A stretch of DNA of 37,374 bases from Deltaproteobacteria bacterium (GTDB lineage: Bacteria > Desulfobacterota > WTBG01 > JAGOGO01), in NCBI GenBank assembly GCA_016935335.1, contig JAFGRE010000013.1, positions 1 through 37,374 on the forward strand, in the 5' to 3' direction. A model generated the notes under the pieces. The model did not search any database. It was given only the letters and a program-made list of their open reading frames with translations, and was not told the origin of the DNA. The position numbers and the translations under genes were made by a program. Below are positions 1 through 8,808 of this stretch, in pieces. The first letter of the stretch is position 1; the number at the start of each line of letters is the position of its first letter.

Positions 1-29
1 AAGGCCTTAAGAAATCCCCTAAGGCCTTG
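1..29 (-). terminator. possible hairpin terminator downstream of tRNA-fMet
   Basis: Inverted repeat AAGGCCTTA...TAAGGCCTT just 3' of the tRNA on the minus strand. Any U-tract would lie outside the window. Confidence 0.4.
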
Positions 30-40
30 ATTCTATTAGG

Positions 41-114
<74 letters not shown>

Positions 115-125
115 ATAGAAAGTGT

Positions 126-154
126 ATTATTGTTTAGTTAAGGTTCTTTGTCAA
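126..154 (-). promoter_or_regulatory. sigma70-type promoter for the tRNA-fMet
   Basis: On the minus strand: TTGACA (149-154), 17-nt spacer, AATAAT (126-131), ending about 12 nt before the tRNA 5' end. Confidence 0.7.
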
Positions 155-212
155 TAGTTTTCTTATAACGGCGTGCTCGCCTTAAAGGCCGAGAGATGAA
201 GAGCATGCCGCT

Positions 213-1424
213 TTATTTCACCTCGCCAAAAATAAAAAAATCCATCAGCTTATGCCCATCGCGGAGGAACAACTCTGTCTGAGCAGCCGATGCTTCATTG
301 AATCCGGCGGCCTTGATTTCGGTGCGGTTACCAACAGGAGGATAAATAACGAACGGGACCGGGTCCGCCGTGTGAGTCATTAAGCTAATGGGCGTTGCGT
401 GATCCGGCAGAACCAATATCCGAAAGGAAGGATACTGCTTGATCCCTTCAAGAGCTGTGGCCACGACCTTGCCGTCGAAATCCTCGATGGCGGCAATCTT
501 GTCTTTGAGGCTGCCGTTGTGGGCGGCTTCATCCGGGGCTTCCACATGGACGAATACAAAATCCTTGGTATCAAGAGCGGAAAGGGCATATTCGGCTTTG
601 CCTCGGTAGTTGGTGTCGAGAAAGCCGGTTGCACCGGGAACGTCGATTGTCTCCATGCCCGCGGAAAGGCCGATGCCTTTTATCAGGTCAACAGCGGAGA
701 TGACCGCGCCCGAGCGGTGATATCGTTCTTGAAACGACGGTATGCTGAGGGCTTTACCCTGACCCCAGAGCCAAATAGAAGTAACGGGATTACGGCCTTC
801 TTTTCTTCGGTGTTCATTGACGGGATGGTGGATCAATACCTCTCGGGAGCGCTCCATAAGAGAGGTTATGAATCGGGCATTTTCCCCCTGGGGAAGATAG
901 GGGCTGACGGGTTTCCCGGAGATGTCATGAGGCGGCGTGGTTTGGAGACGATCATTGCCATCCTTCCACACCATAACGTGTCGGTAACTGACCCCGGCAT
1001 GGAAGGAAATCTCGTCATTGCCTAAGGCGTCGGCGATGGCGGCAATTACCTGCCGGGCCTCGTCGGTCGGTATGTGGCCGGCGCTGAAGTCCTCCATGAT
1101 GAGATCGCCATCTTTCTCAACCAAGGTCACAAGGTTGCACCGAAAGGCGACATCGCGGGGATTGAGGGGAATCCGGAGGCTCGCCGCTTCGAGGGGGGCG
1201 CGGCCGGTATAGTAAACACCGGGATCATACCCCATAATTGACAAATTGGCCACGTCGCTTCCCGGCGGGAATCCCTCGGGTACGGTCTGGACACGTCCAA
1301 GGGTACCGTTGGCAGCGAGAAAATCCATGGCCGGGGTACGGGCCACCATGAGAGGAGTCTTCCCATTCAATTCCTCCATGGGATAATCAGCCATACCGTC
1401 TCCGAGCAAGACAAGATATTTCAT
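213..1424 (-). CDS. apgM: 2,3-bisphosphoglycerate-independent phosphoglycerate mutase, archaeal/ApgM type
   Basis: 403 aa; MKYLVLLGDGMADYPMEELNGKTPL start and GSDVANLSIMGYDP, HVEAPDEAAHNG and LPDHATP motifs. Confidence 0.9.
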   Translation of the reverse strand: MKYLVLLGDGMADYPMEELNGKTPLMVARTPAMDFLAANGTLGRVQTVPEGFPPGSDVANLSIMGYDPGVYYTGRAPLEAASLRIPLNPRDVAFRCNLVTLVEKDGDLIMEDFSAGHIPTDEARQVIAAIADALGNDEISFHAGVSYRHVMVWKDGNDRLQTTPPHDISGKPVSPYLPQGENARFITSLMERSREVLIHHPVNEHRRKEGRNPVTSIWLWGQGKALSIPSFQERYHRSGAVISAVDLIKGIGLSAGMETIDVPGATGFLDTNYRGKAEYALSALDTKDFVFVHVEAPDEAAHNGSLKDKIAAIEDFDGKVVATALEGIKQYPSFRILVLPDHATPISLMTHTADPVPFVIYPPVGNRTEIKAAGFNEASAAQTELFLRDGHKLMDFFIFGEVK

Positions 1425-1458
1425 AGAGTACTCTCTTTTTGGCTGTGCGTCAGGAGGT

Positions 1459-2772
1459 TCATATCAACGCGTCGAATTCGTCTTCGATCCTGAGCACCAT
1501 GGTTTTTGCCGACGTTACCGGAAGAGCATCGATTTCCTTGAGGGCGCCTTTCATGTTCTCCTCAACCGCTTCGTGGGTAAGCATGAAAATGGGAACGGCA
1601 CCGAACACTTCACGCCCTTTCTGAATAACCGAAGCGATGCTGATGCTGTATTTTCCTAGGATGCCGGAAATCTGGGAGAGCACGCCGGGTCGATCTTGAG
1701 CAGAGAATCGAAGGTAGTATTTCGTCTTGACTAGATTTGTGCTCTTAAGCCGGAGCTGCCGGTCGTTCCGGGTGACGATGGGCACGACCTGGTCATGCGA
1801 CCCCTTGAGGATATTGCGGCAAATGTGGATGATGTCGCTGACCACCGCGCTGCCCGTGGGCATCATTCCCGCTCCCCGGCCGTAGAACATGGTGGGTCCG
1901 ACGGCGTCTCCGCAGATGAAGGCCGCATTGTAGACTCCCTTGACATGGGCGAGGAGTGAATCTTGGGGAATGAGGGTAGGATGGACACGGGCTTCGATGG
2001 CACCTTGGTCGTCCTTAAATAGTGCCAGTAACTTGATGCGATACCCCAATTCCTGAGCAAATTCTATATCGAGAGGAGTGATAGTGGTTATTCCCTCGGT
2101 ATGAATCTCGCTCGCGGTAAACTGTTTTCCGTAAATCAAGGATAACAAAATAGACAGTTTATGGGCGGAATCGGTTCCGTTCACGTCAAGTGCGGGATCG
2201 GCTTCCGCATACCCTAATTCTTGCGCCTCCTGTAATACTTCCTGAAAGGTTCGGCCTTCATCGGTCATCTTGGTGAGGATATAGTTGGCGGTTCCGTTGA
2301 GAATTCCGAAGAGCAAGGTTATTCGGTTCGCTGAAAATCCGTCCTTAATGGCCTGAATCACAGGAATGCCGCCGCAGACGCTCCCCTCGAAGCCGATATC
2401 GACCTTCCGATCGAATGATGCCTGGAATATCTCCGCCCCTCGTGCCGAAAGCAAGGCTTTGTTGGCAGTCACCACGTGCTTTCCCTTGGCGATTGCCTCC
2501 AAGAGGTACGTGGCGGCAGGCTCCTCCCCCCCGATCAATTCGACCACCACGGAAATCCGCGGATCGTTGACAATATCCATGGCGTTGGTGGTAAGGATTG
2601 ACGGGTCGAGAGAAATCCCGCGATCGGTGGTTGTGTCTAAATCGGCAATCTTGCTGACCATGATTTTAGTACCTACACGGCCTTCTATTATCTCCCGGTT
2701 GTCCCGGAGGATTTTGACTACCCCGGTTCCGATGGTGCCGAGACCGATAACGCCGATTTCAATTGTTTTCAT
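1459..2772 (-). CDS. hom: homoserine dehydrogenase with C-terminal ACT domain
   Basis: 437 aa; IGVIGLGTIGTGVVKIL nucleotide-binding motif, GILNGTANYILTKM, EADPALDVNGTDSAHKLSIL, and a C-terminal ACT-like segment YYLRFSAQDRPGVLSQISGIL. Confidence 0.95.
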   Translation of the reverse strand: MKTIEIGVIGLGTIGTGVVKILRDNREIIEGRVGTKIMVSKIADLDTTTDRGISLDPSILTTNAMDIVNDPRISVVVELIGGEEPAATYLLEAIAKGKHVVTANKALLSARGAEIFQASFDRKVDIGFEGSVCGGIPVIQAIKDGFSANRITLLFGILNGTANYILTKMTDEGRTFQEVLQEAQELGYAEADPALDVNGTDSAHKLSILLSLIYGKQFTASEIHTEGITTITPLDIEFAQELGYRIKLLALFKDDQGAIEARVHPTLIPQDSLLAHVKGVYNAAFICGDAVGPTMFYGRGAGMMPTGSAVVSDIIHICRNILKGSHDQVVPIVTRNDRQLRLKSTNLVKTKYYLRFSAQDRPGVLSQISGILGKYSISIASVIQKGREVFGAVPIFMLTHEAVEENMKGALKEIDALPVTSAKTMVLRIEDEFDALI

Positions 2773-2778
2773 GTGACC

Positions 2779-3996
2779 TCATTTTTTAAGAGCGGAACGA
2801 ATGCCGCGAACCGCTTGTTTAATCCGGTGTTCATTTTCGACCAGCGCAAATCGAACAAACCCTTCCCCGTGTTCCCCAAAGCCGATTCCGGGAGCAACCG
2901 CCACCTTGGCTTCCGAAAGAAGAAATTTGGAGAACTCCAATGATCCCATGTGGCGATGACTGTCGGGAATCCTTGCCCAGACGAACATTGTGCCTTTTGG
3001 CTTCGGTATACTCCACCCGGCTCGTGCCAGCCCGGTGATGAGCGCGTCCCGCCGCTTCTGGTGAATGGATACGATGTCATGAACGCACTGTTGGTTTTCG
3101 TTCAAGGCGATAATGGCGGCGATCTGGATTGGCTGGAATATTCCGTAATCGCAGTAGCTTTTCAGTCTGGTGAGGGCGCTGATAATGTCTCGGTTACCGA
3201 CGGCGAAGCCGACGCGCCATCCCGCCATGCTGTAACTCTTGGAGAGGGTGAAAATCTCAACCCCTATCTCGCGGGCACCGTCGACTTGCAGGAAGCTGGG
3301 CGCTTTGTATCCGTCGAATACGAAATCCGCATAGGCAAAATCGTGAACTACCTTAAATCCATGTTCCCGGGCCAAGGCCACTATCCTTGTGAAGAAGTCG
3401 ATATCCACAACCGCGGTGGTGGGATTGTGAGGAAAGGATATAATCAACATCTTCGGATGAGGCCAGGTTCGCTTTGTGGCCGTTACGAGTTCGTCGAAAA
3501 AGCTTTCACAGCTCCTCATGGGAATGCTCATCAGGTCTCCTCCGGCAATACTAACCGAGTAGGAGTGGATCGGATAGGTTGGATCCGGCACGAATACCAT
3601 ATCTCCCCGGGTGATTGTCGCCAAAACCAGATGAGAGAGGCCTTCCTTGCTCCCGATAGTGACCACCGCCTCGGTCTCAGGGTCGAGGTCTACGTCAAAT
3701 CGGCGTTTGTACCAGTCGCAAATGGCGGTTCTCAGCTTGTAGATGCCGCGTGAGGCGGAGTAGCGGTGATTGCGAGGGTTCTTGGCCGCCTCGATCAATT
3801 TGTCTACAATCGGCTTCGGGGTGGGAATATCAGGGTTCCCCATGCCCAGATCAATTATATCTTCTCCCTCTCTTCGGGCTTGATGCTTCAGATCGTTGAC
3901 CAATCCCAAGACGTAAGGAGGCAAACGCTTTATTCGATCAAAATCTTCCATCTCTTTTTTTGTTTCAACTCTTTTCTGAAAAGGTGACTCGCCCAT
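2779..3996 (-). CDS. class I PLP-dependent aminotransferase, AlaC/LL-DAP aminotransferase-like (start may be 3951)
   Basis: [40 protein letters not shown] and the PLP-lysine motif [15 protein letters not shown]. Confidence 0.9.
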   Translation of the reverse strand: MGESPFQKRVETKKEMEDFDRIKRLPPYVLGLVNDLKHQARREGEDIIDLGMGNPDIPTPKPIVDKLIEAAKNPRNHRYSASRGIYKLRTAICDWYKRRFDVDLDPETEAVVTIGSKEGLSHLVLATITRGDMVFVPDPTYPIHSYSVSIAGGDLMSIPMRSCESFFDELVTATKRTWPHPKMLIISFPHNPTTAVVDIDFFTRIVALAREHGFKVVHDFAYADFVFDGYKAPSFLQVDGAREIGVEIFTLSKSYSMAGWRVGFAVGNRDIISALTRLKSYCDYGIFQPIQIAAIIALNENQQCVHDIVSIHQKRRDALITGLARAGWSIPKPKGTMFVWARIPDSHRHMGSLEFSKFLLSEAKVAVAPGIGFGEHGEGFVRFALVENEHRIKQAVRGIRSALKK

Positions 3997-4138
3997 TCCA
4001 TTTGCTCAGGTGTATCAAACCACGCTCAGTGCCTCGGTTGTTCCTGAGGCTGTGAGGGAGGTGGAGAATGTTACGGAAAGGGTCTAATTTTCTTCGTGAT
4101 CACCGTCTGGTGCCAGGGTCACTCCCACAGAGGGCGGA

Positions 4139-5194
4139 TTAAAAACAGTTCCAGAATTCCTTCTGGATTGCTTTAACACGCTGAATAACGGAATCGATTT
4201 CATAGGAGCTTTTTTGAATCTGGTGTCGGGTCATGTCAAAAGGACCGGCGCGGCCTTCCGATAATTCCAGAAGCACCGCCTTAACCGATTGGCGAAGCGC
4301 TTCCAGGGAGTAGCCGCCCTCCAAAGTGAGAACCAGCCGTCCTTGACAAAGCTCGTCTGCACTATCCAACAGCATTCGGGTCAAGCCGGCGTACCCTTGC
4401 GGCGTCACCCTCATGCTCCCCAAGGGATCACTGAAGTGGGTATCGAACCCGGCCGATACCAAAATAAAATCCGGTTTAAATTCCCGGGCAAGAGGCTGAA
4501 GAATTTCCTTAAAGATCATCACATAGTCGTAATCACCGGCACCCGGATACAGGGGAACATTGACCGTATATCCCTTTCCCCTGCCGGTGCCGGTTTCCTC
4601 GAAACTTCCGGTGCCCGGGTAATACGGCGATTGATGGGTTGAAAAGTATAAGACCTGGTGATTACCGTAAAAGGAATGTTGGGTGCCGTTTCCGTGGTGT
4701 AAATCCCAGTCGACGATCAGAACACGGTCGAGGCCGTAATGTGAAATCAGCCGGCTGGCGGCAATGGCGAGATTGTTGAAAATGCAAAACCCCATGGCAA
4801 AGCCCGCCTCGGCATGATGGCCTGGTGGCCGGACCAAGGCAAAGCCGTTGGGAAGACGGTTTTCCTGGACTGCTTCTACCAGTTCCAGGAGCCCTCCGGC
4901 TGCTAAGAGGGCGGCTTCAAAGGTGTCCCGGCAGGCCGAGGTATCGGGATCAAGGGGGGTGAGATAATCAGAGGCGGCTGTGCCCGCAACGAGGCGATAG
5001 TATTCAGGAGTATGGATCGAGGTTATTTCCTCTTCCGAGGCCTCCCGAGAGGCAATGGGGACAAGTCGTTCTCGAATATCATCATCGTCAAGCATGGAAT
5101 AGATTACTTCGAGGCGTCGGGGGCTTTCGGGGTGAAAGGCGCCCATATCGTGTCTCTTATAAAATTCATCCCTGACGATTCCGGTTTTATCCAT
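4139..5194 (-). CDS. histone deacetylase family protein (AcuC/class II HDAC-like)
   Basis: RPPGHHAE, FCIFNNLAIAA, VDWDLHHGNGTQ (zinc ligands) and VSAGFDTHFSDPLG motifs. Confidence 0.92.
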   Translation of the reverse strand: MDKTGIVRDEFYKRHDMGAFHPESPRRLEVIYSMLDDDDIRERLVPIASREASEEEITSIHTPEYYRLVAGTAASDYLTPLDPDTSACRDTFEAALLAAGGLLELVEAVQENRLPNGFALVRPPGHHAEAGFAMGFCIFNNLAIAASRLISHYGLDRVLIVDWDLHHGNGTQHSFYGNHQVLYFSTHQSPYYPGTGSFEETGTGRGKGYTVNVPLYPGAGDYDYVMIFKEILQPLAREFKPDFILVSAGFDTHFSDPLGSMRVTPQGYAGLTRMLLDSADELCQGRLVLTLEGGYSLEALRQSVKAVLLELSEGRAGPFDMTRHQIQKSSYEIDSVIQRVKAIQKEFWNCF

Positions 5195-5371
5195 GACCGA
5201 GCAGTCTTGACAATTTTTGCTGTGGTGTTTTTTCTGCTTGACAATTAGCCGACAAAATTAGTAGGTAATTTACCTTGACTTCCTTGTTTCGTCAAGTAAA
5301 TATAGATTAAGAGTCCGGCAGACGGCAAGGGAAGTTTGCCGAAAAATCAGGATTCTTTTGCGGTTACTGTT

Positions 5372-5442
5372 TGGGGGATCGTCTAGCGGCAGGACATCAG
5401 ACTCTGGATCTGAGTACCCAGGTTCAAATCCTGGTCCCCCAG
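5372..5442 (+). tRNA. tRNA-Gln (CTG)
   Basis: TGGGGGATCGTCTAGCGGCAGGACATCAGACTCTGGATCTGAGTACCCAGGTTCAAATCCTGGTCCCCCAG; TGGGGGA/TCCCCCA acceptor, TCAGA/TCTGA anticodon stem, loop CTCTGGA. No CCA encoded. Confidence 0.93.
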
Positions 5443-5466
5443 TAAGATTAACAAGCATTGTCGACC

Positions 5467-7161
5467 ATGAAAAAAGAGAAGGCGGCTGATCTATTGACCA
5501 AGGGAGTACTCTTGGTCACATTTTTTTTGCTCCTCGGTTCGGTTCAGACAGAGACGACGTTCGGAGACTCTCCCGTCAAGGTAGCTGTTTTGCCCTTTAC
5601 CATGGTCGGCGAAGCGGGTGATGCGTATCTTAAGGAAGGCATCCGCGCTGTTCTTTCCGCGCGGGTTGCCTCCGGTGGGGAGGCCTGCCTGGTCGGGCAG
5701 AGCGAGATAGCGGCGGCACTTAAGGTTGCGGATGGCGCGCTGACCGAGGAGAAACTTCGATCGGTTGCACGTCAGCTGGATACGGATTTCATCGTTACCG
5801 GCGTTGTGAAGAAGCGGGGAACCGGCACGGATATTGATGTTGATCTCATTTCGTTCCTTGATCGTGAGGTGCGGGTACCTTTTTCCATACAGGGACTAGA
5901 GACGAACGACGTTATAAGCCGGGTCTCCCGTCTTGCCGAGGATCTCCGAATCAAAATGCTTGCATTAAGCCGTGACGATGGCGCTCCTTCTGAAGGGGTT
6001 GGGAGGGGAGAGGCCCTGCGGGAAGAGAGGATCTTATCGGGCGAACCAGCGAGAAAAGGTTCCGCTGGCCGGGTTGGTTTTGTTGAGGCTCCGGTCTTGC
6101 CCTCCACAGGTTCGGCTCATCCTGACGCTGAAAGGGTGATCGAAGAACCGGGGATGGTAAGTTCGGTTTTTTGGAAGAGCGAAAAAATTCCTGAAGAGAT
6201 CAGGGGATTGGCGGTTGGTGATGTTGATGGTGATAATCGGCAGGAGGTCGCGGTTATCACTGACGATACGGTGGTAATCTATGTGAAAAATGATGGGGAT
6301 CTGACAAGGCTTTATGAATACCAGGGGGAGAGAGCTTCCGGTTTTCTGAGGGTGGAGGTTGCGGACGTAAATCAGAACGGGAAAGACGAGATTTTCGTTA
6401 GCGCCGTAAGAGGCAATTCGGTTTCCAGCATTGTCCTGGAACAGAACGGTGAAGGTTTGGAAAAGATCGCCGGCAATCTCCAATGGTTTTTTTGGGTAGG
6501 GAGAGTTCCCGGCGAGGGACTGGTTTTATTGGGGCAAGTCTATGGAAGTAACGGACCTTTCCAGGGTGACGTTCACCGGTTGGTCTGGGATTCCGGAGCC
6601 TATAGCGTATCAGAGGGGTGGGAACTTCCCGCGGGACTCAATGTTTTCGGTCTCGGGATTATGGGCTCGGAAACATCCGATGAGAGACTATTTGTTACCA
6701 TGGAAAACAGTGGCCGTTTGGTGCGTTACGATAACCAGGGAGCCGCTTTGTGGGCAAGCGAAGACAGGTATAAGGGAACGGAAGTCGAATTGACAATTCG
6801 GGCGGGACATTCTGACGATGAAACGGCAGTCATACCCCTCCGGTTGGTGACAAAAGACTTGAACGCTGATGGGAAGATGGATATTATCGTAGCGGAAAAC
6901 TTCTCCGAGGGCTGGTCGGTGCTCGGCAGAGGCCGGTGTGACGGGAGCGGTGTGATAGATGATCTTCAATGGGACGGCGAGGAAATGGGCGTGCGCTGGA
7001 AGACGCAGACCATTGATGGATGCATAGCGGACTATGGCATCGCGGATGCCGATAACGACGGAGAAGATGAATTAGTGGTTGGAATAAACGCTCGACAAAC
7101 TTATTTGACTTTTCGGCCGAAGAGCTATATTTTAATATACGAATTAAGTGGGGCGGTGTAG
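5467..7161 (+). CDS. secreted FG-GAP/VCBS-repeat protein with an N-terminal FlgO/CsgG-like domain
   Basis: N-terminal hydrophobic segment. KVAVLPFTMVGEAGDAYLKEGIRAVLSARV resembles FlgO/CsgG-like domains. Calcium-loop repeats DVDGDNRQE, DVNQNGKDE, DLNADGKMD, DADNDGEDE. The ORF track starts at TTG 5458; ATG 5467 is in frame. Confidence 0.75.
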   Translation: MKKEKAADLLTKGVLLVTFFLLLGSVQTETTFGDSPVKVAVLPFTMVGEAGDAYLKEGIRAVLSARVASGGEACLVGQSEIAAALKVADGALTEEKLRSVARQLDTDFIVTGVVKKRGTGTDIDVDLISFLDREVRVPFSIQGLETNDVISRVSRLAEDLRIKMLALSRDDGAPSEGVGRGEALREERILSGEPARKGSAGRVGFVEAPVLPSTGSAHPDAERVIEEPGMVSSVFWKSEKIPEEIRGLAVGDVDGDNRQEVAVITDDTVVIYVKNDGDLTRLYEYQGERASGFLRVEVADVNQNGKDEIFVSAVRGNSVSSIVLEQNGEGLEKIAGNLQWFFWVGRVPGEGLVLLGQVYGSNGPFQGDVHRLVWDSGAYSVSEGWELPAGLNVFGLGIMGSETSDERLFVTMENSGRLVRYDNQGAALWASEDRYKGTEVELTIRAGHSDDETAVIPLRLVTKDLNADGKMDIIVAENFSEGWSVLGRGRCDGSGVIDDLQWDGEEMGVRWKTQTIDGCIADYGIADADNDGEDELVVGINARQTYLTFRPKSYILIYELSGAV

Positions 7162-7225
7162 CTCAGATGGTTAGAGCATACGGCTCATATCCGTAGTGTC
7201 CGGGGTTCAATTCCCTGCACCGCCA
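7152..7225 (+). tRNA. tRNA with CAT anticodon (probably elongator tRNA-Met; tRNA-Ile2 not excluded)
   Basis: GGCGGTGTAGCTCAGATGGTTAGAGCATACGGCTCATATCCGTAGTGTCCGGGGTTCAATTCCCTGCACCGCCA; GGCGGTG/CACCGCC acceptor, TACGG/CCGTA anticodon stem, CAT anticodon. No full CCA encoded. Confidence 0.92.
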
Positions 7226-7256
7226 TTACTGAATATTTAAGCACCAATCCTTTTCG

Positions 7257-7290
7257 AACCCTTTCCCCGCAGGAAAGGGTTTATTTATTG
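7257..7290 (+). terminator. hairpin between tRNA(CAT) and tilS, terminator-like
   Basis: Perfect 10-bp stem AACCCTTTCC-CCGCA-GGAAAGGGTT followed by TATTTATT. Confidence 0.55.
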
Positions 7291-7294
7291 GTAT

Positions 7295-8683
7295 ATGGTT
7301 GAACGATTCTTAAGCAATATTCAAAGGACCATTGAACGGTACCGCATGGTGCAACCGGAAGACAAGGTTTTGATAGCGGTTTCCGGCGGTCCTGACTCCA
7401 TGGCCCTTCTGACGGCGCTGAAACAGCTTCAGAATTGCCTGAAGATTTCTCTGAGCGCTGCTTATTATAATCACCGGCTCCGGGGGGAGGAGTCGGAAAC
7501 GGAAGCAGAATTTGTGCGAGCGGAGGTTGAAAAAAGCGGCGTTCCTCTGATTGCCGAGGATGATGACGGCGGCTTGCTCGCGCATCAGAGCAACGTTGAG
7601 GAAGCAGCCCGAAAAAAGAGGCATGCCTTTTTTCGGAGAGCGGCTTTGGAAACCGGAGCACAAAAGATTGCCCTGGGACATACGGCCGACGATCAGGCGG
7701 AAACGTTTTTTTTGTGGTTATTTCGAGGGGCTGGCATGAGAGGCCTGGCAGGGATTCCTCCCGTGCGCGACGATCTGTTCATCCGTCCGCTCATTGAGAC
7801 TTGGCGTGCGGAGATTCTAAAATTCCTCGGTTCGGAAAATATCCCCTGGATAGAGGACTCCTCAAATCTGATGACGCGATATTTACGGAATCGAATTCGA
7901 CATTCTTTGCTTCCGAAGCTGTCTCGGGAGCTTGGCGACCGGTTTTCCGAAAACATTCTCAAGATGACGCACATCCTGCGGGATGATGATACGTTTTTGG
8001 AGGAGGTGAGCTATAAGCACTACCAACAATTGCGGAACGTCGACAGGGGCGAAGGGGTTGTTTTAAGTGTATCCGGTGTTAGCGAGTTGCCGACGGCTCT
8101 TCAAAGGAGAGTCATACGGCATGCCATACGAGAAGTAAATGGTTCTCTGAAAAGGATAAACTTCGCTCATGCCGCGGCGATTATGGCAATGATAAAGAGT
8201 GATGCTCCCAACCAGCGAGTGTCGTTACCCGATGGCTTGGTTGCTGCGAAAGAATATGATCGGCTGTTGATTGGGACACTATACATCCGGAAGGTTAATT
8301 TCCGTTATGAGTATATGTCCTTGCCGAAGGAGATGATCCTGACGGAAATAGATCGGAAAATTGCGGTGGAATTGCTGGACCGGGGAAAGGATGGCCTTCC
8401 GGCGGGTGAGAGCAGCGCGGCACTAATAGACTTTGATGCGTTGCGGTTTCCCGTGATTGTGCGAAATTGGATGGAGGGCGATCGTTTCCAGCCCCTGGGA
8501 ATGAAGGGGATGAAAAAGGTCAAGGATTTTTTCATCGACAGGAAGCTTCCTCTCCGGGAGAGAGGGCGTGTGCCGATTGTTCTTTTTGGTGATCGGATTG
8601 TATGGATTGGCGGACAGAGAATCGATGATCGTGTAAAGGTAACGGAAGGGACCAGGATGGTGATACGCCTGCGTCTCGTATAA
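7295..8683 (+). CDS. tilS: tRNA(Ile)-lysidine synthase TilS
   Basis: PP-loop VLIAVSGGPDSMALL, YYNHRLRGEESETEAEFV, ALGHTADDQAETFF, and C-terminal MEGDRFQPLGMKGMKKVKDFFIDRKLP. Confidence 0.96.
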   Translation: MVERFLSNIQRTIERYRMVQPEDKVLIAVSGGPDSMALLTALKQLQNCLKISLSAAYYNHRLRGEESETEAEFVRAEVEKSGVPLIAEDDDGGLLAHQSNVEEAARKKRHAFFRRAALETGAQKIALGHTADDQAETFFLWLFRGAGMRGLAGIPPVRDDLFIRPLIETWRAEILKFLGSENIPWIEDSSNLMTRYLRNRIRHSLLPKLSRELGDRFSENILKMTHILRDDDTFLEEVSYKHYQQLRNVDRGEGVVLSVSGVSELPTALQRRVIRHAIREVNGSLKRINFAHAAAIMAMIKSDAPNQRVSLPDGLVAAKEYDRLLIGTLYIRKVNFRYEYMSLPKEMILTEIDRKIAVELLDRGKDGLPAGESSAALIDFDALRFPVIVRNWMEGDRFQPLGMKGMKKVKDFFIDRKLPLRERGRVPIVLFGDRIVWIGGQRIDDRVKVTEGTRMVIRLRLV

Positions 8684-8702
8684 TGCAAGATTTTTTATTT
8701 TA

Positions 8703-8731
8703 TTGTTAGAACGGGTTATTTATGATAAACT
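8703..8731 (+). promoter_or_regulatory. candidate sigma70 promoter upstream of ftsH
   Basis: TTGTTA (8703-8708), 17-nt spacer, TAAACT (8726-8731) in the tilS-ftsH gap. Confidence 0.45.
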
Positions 8732-8808
8732 ATTAAGTTAAAAATTCATTTTATTTTAAGAGTGTTACCTCGATTGGGAAAAAATAGGGAGCGAAGGACA
8801 ACGGAACG

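Noticed and set aside
399-1025. 208-aa plus-strand ORF
   Set aside because: Antisense shadow of apgM.
2950-3753. 267-aa plus-strand ORF
   Set aside because: Antisense to the well-supported aminotransferase; composition looks like the reverse frame of a coding gene and no domain is recognisable.
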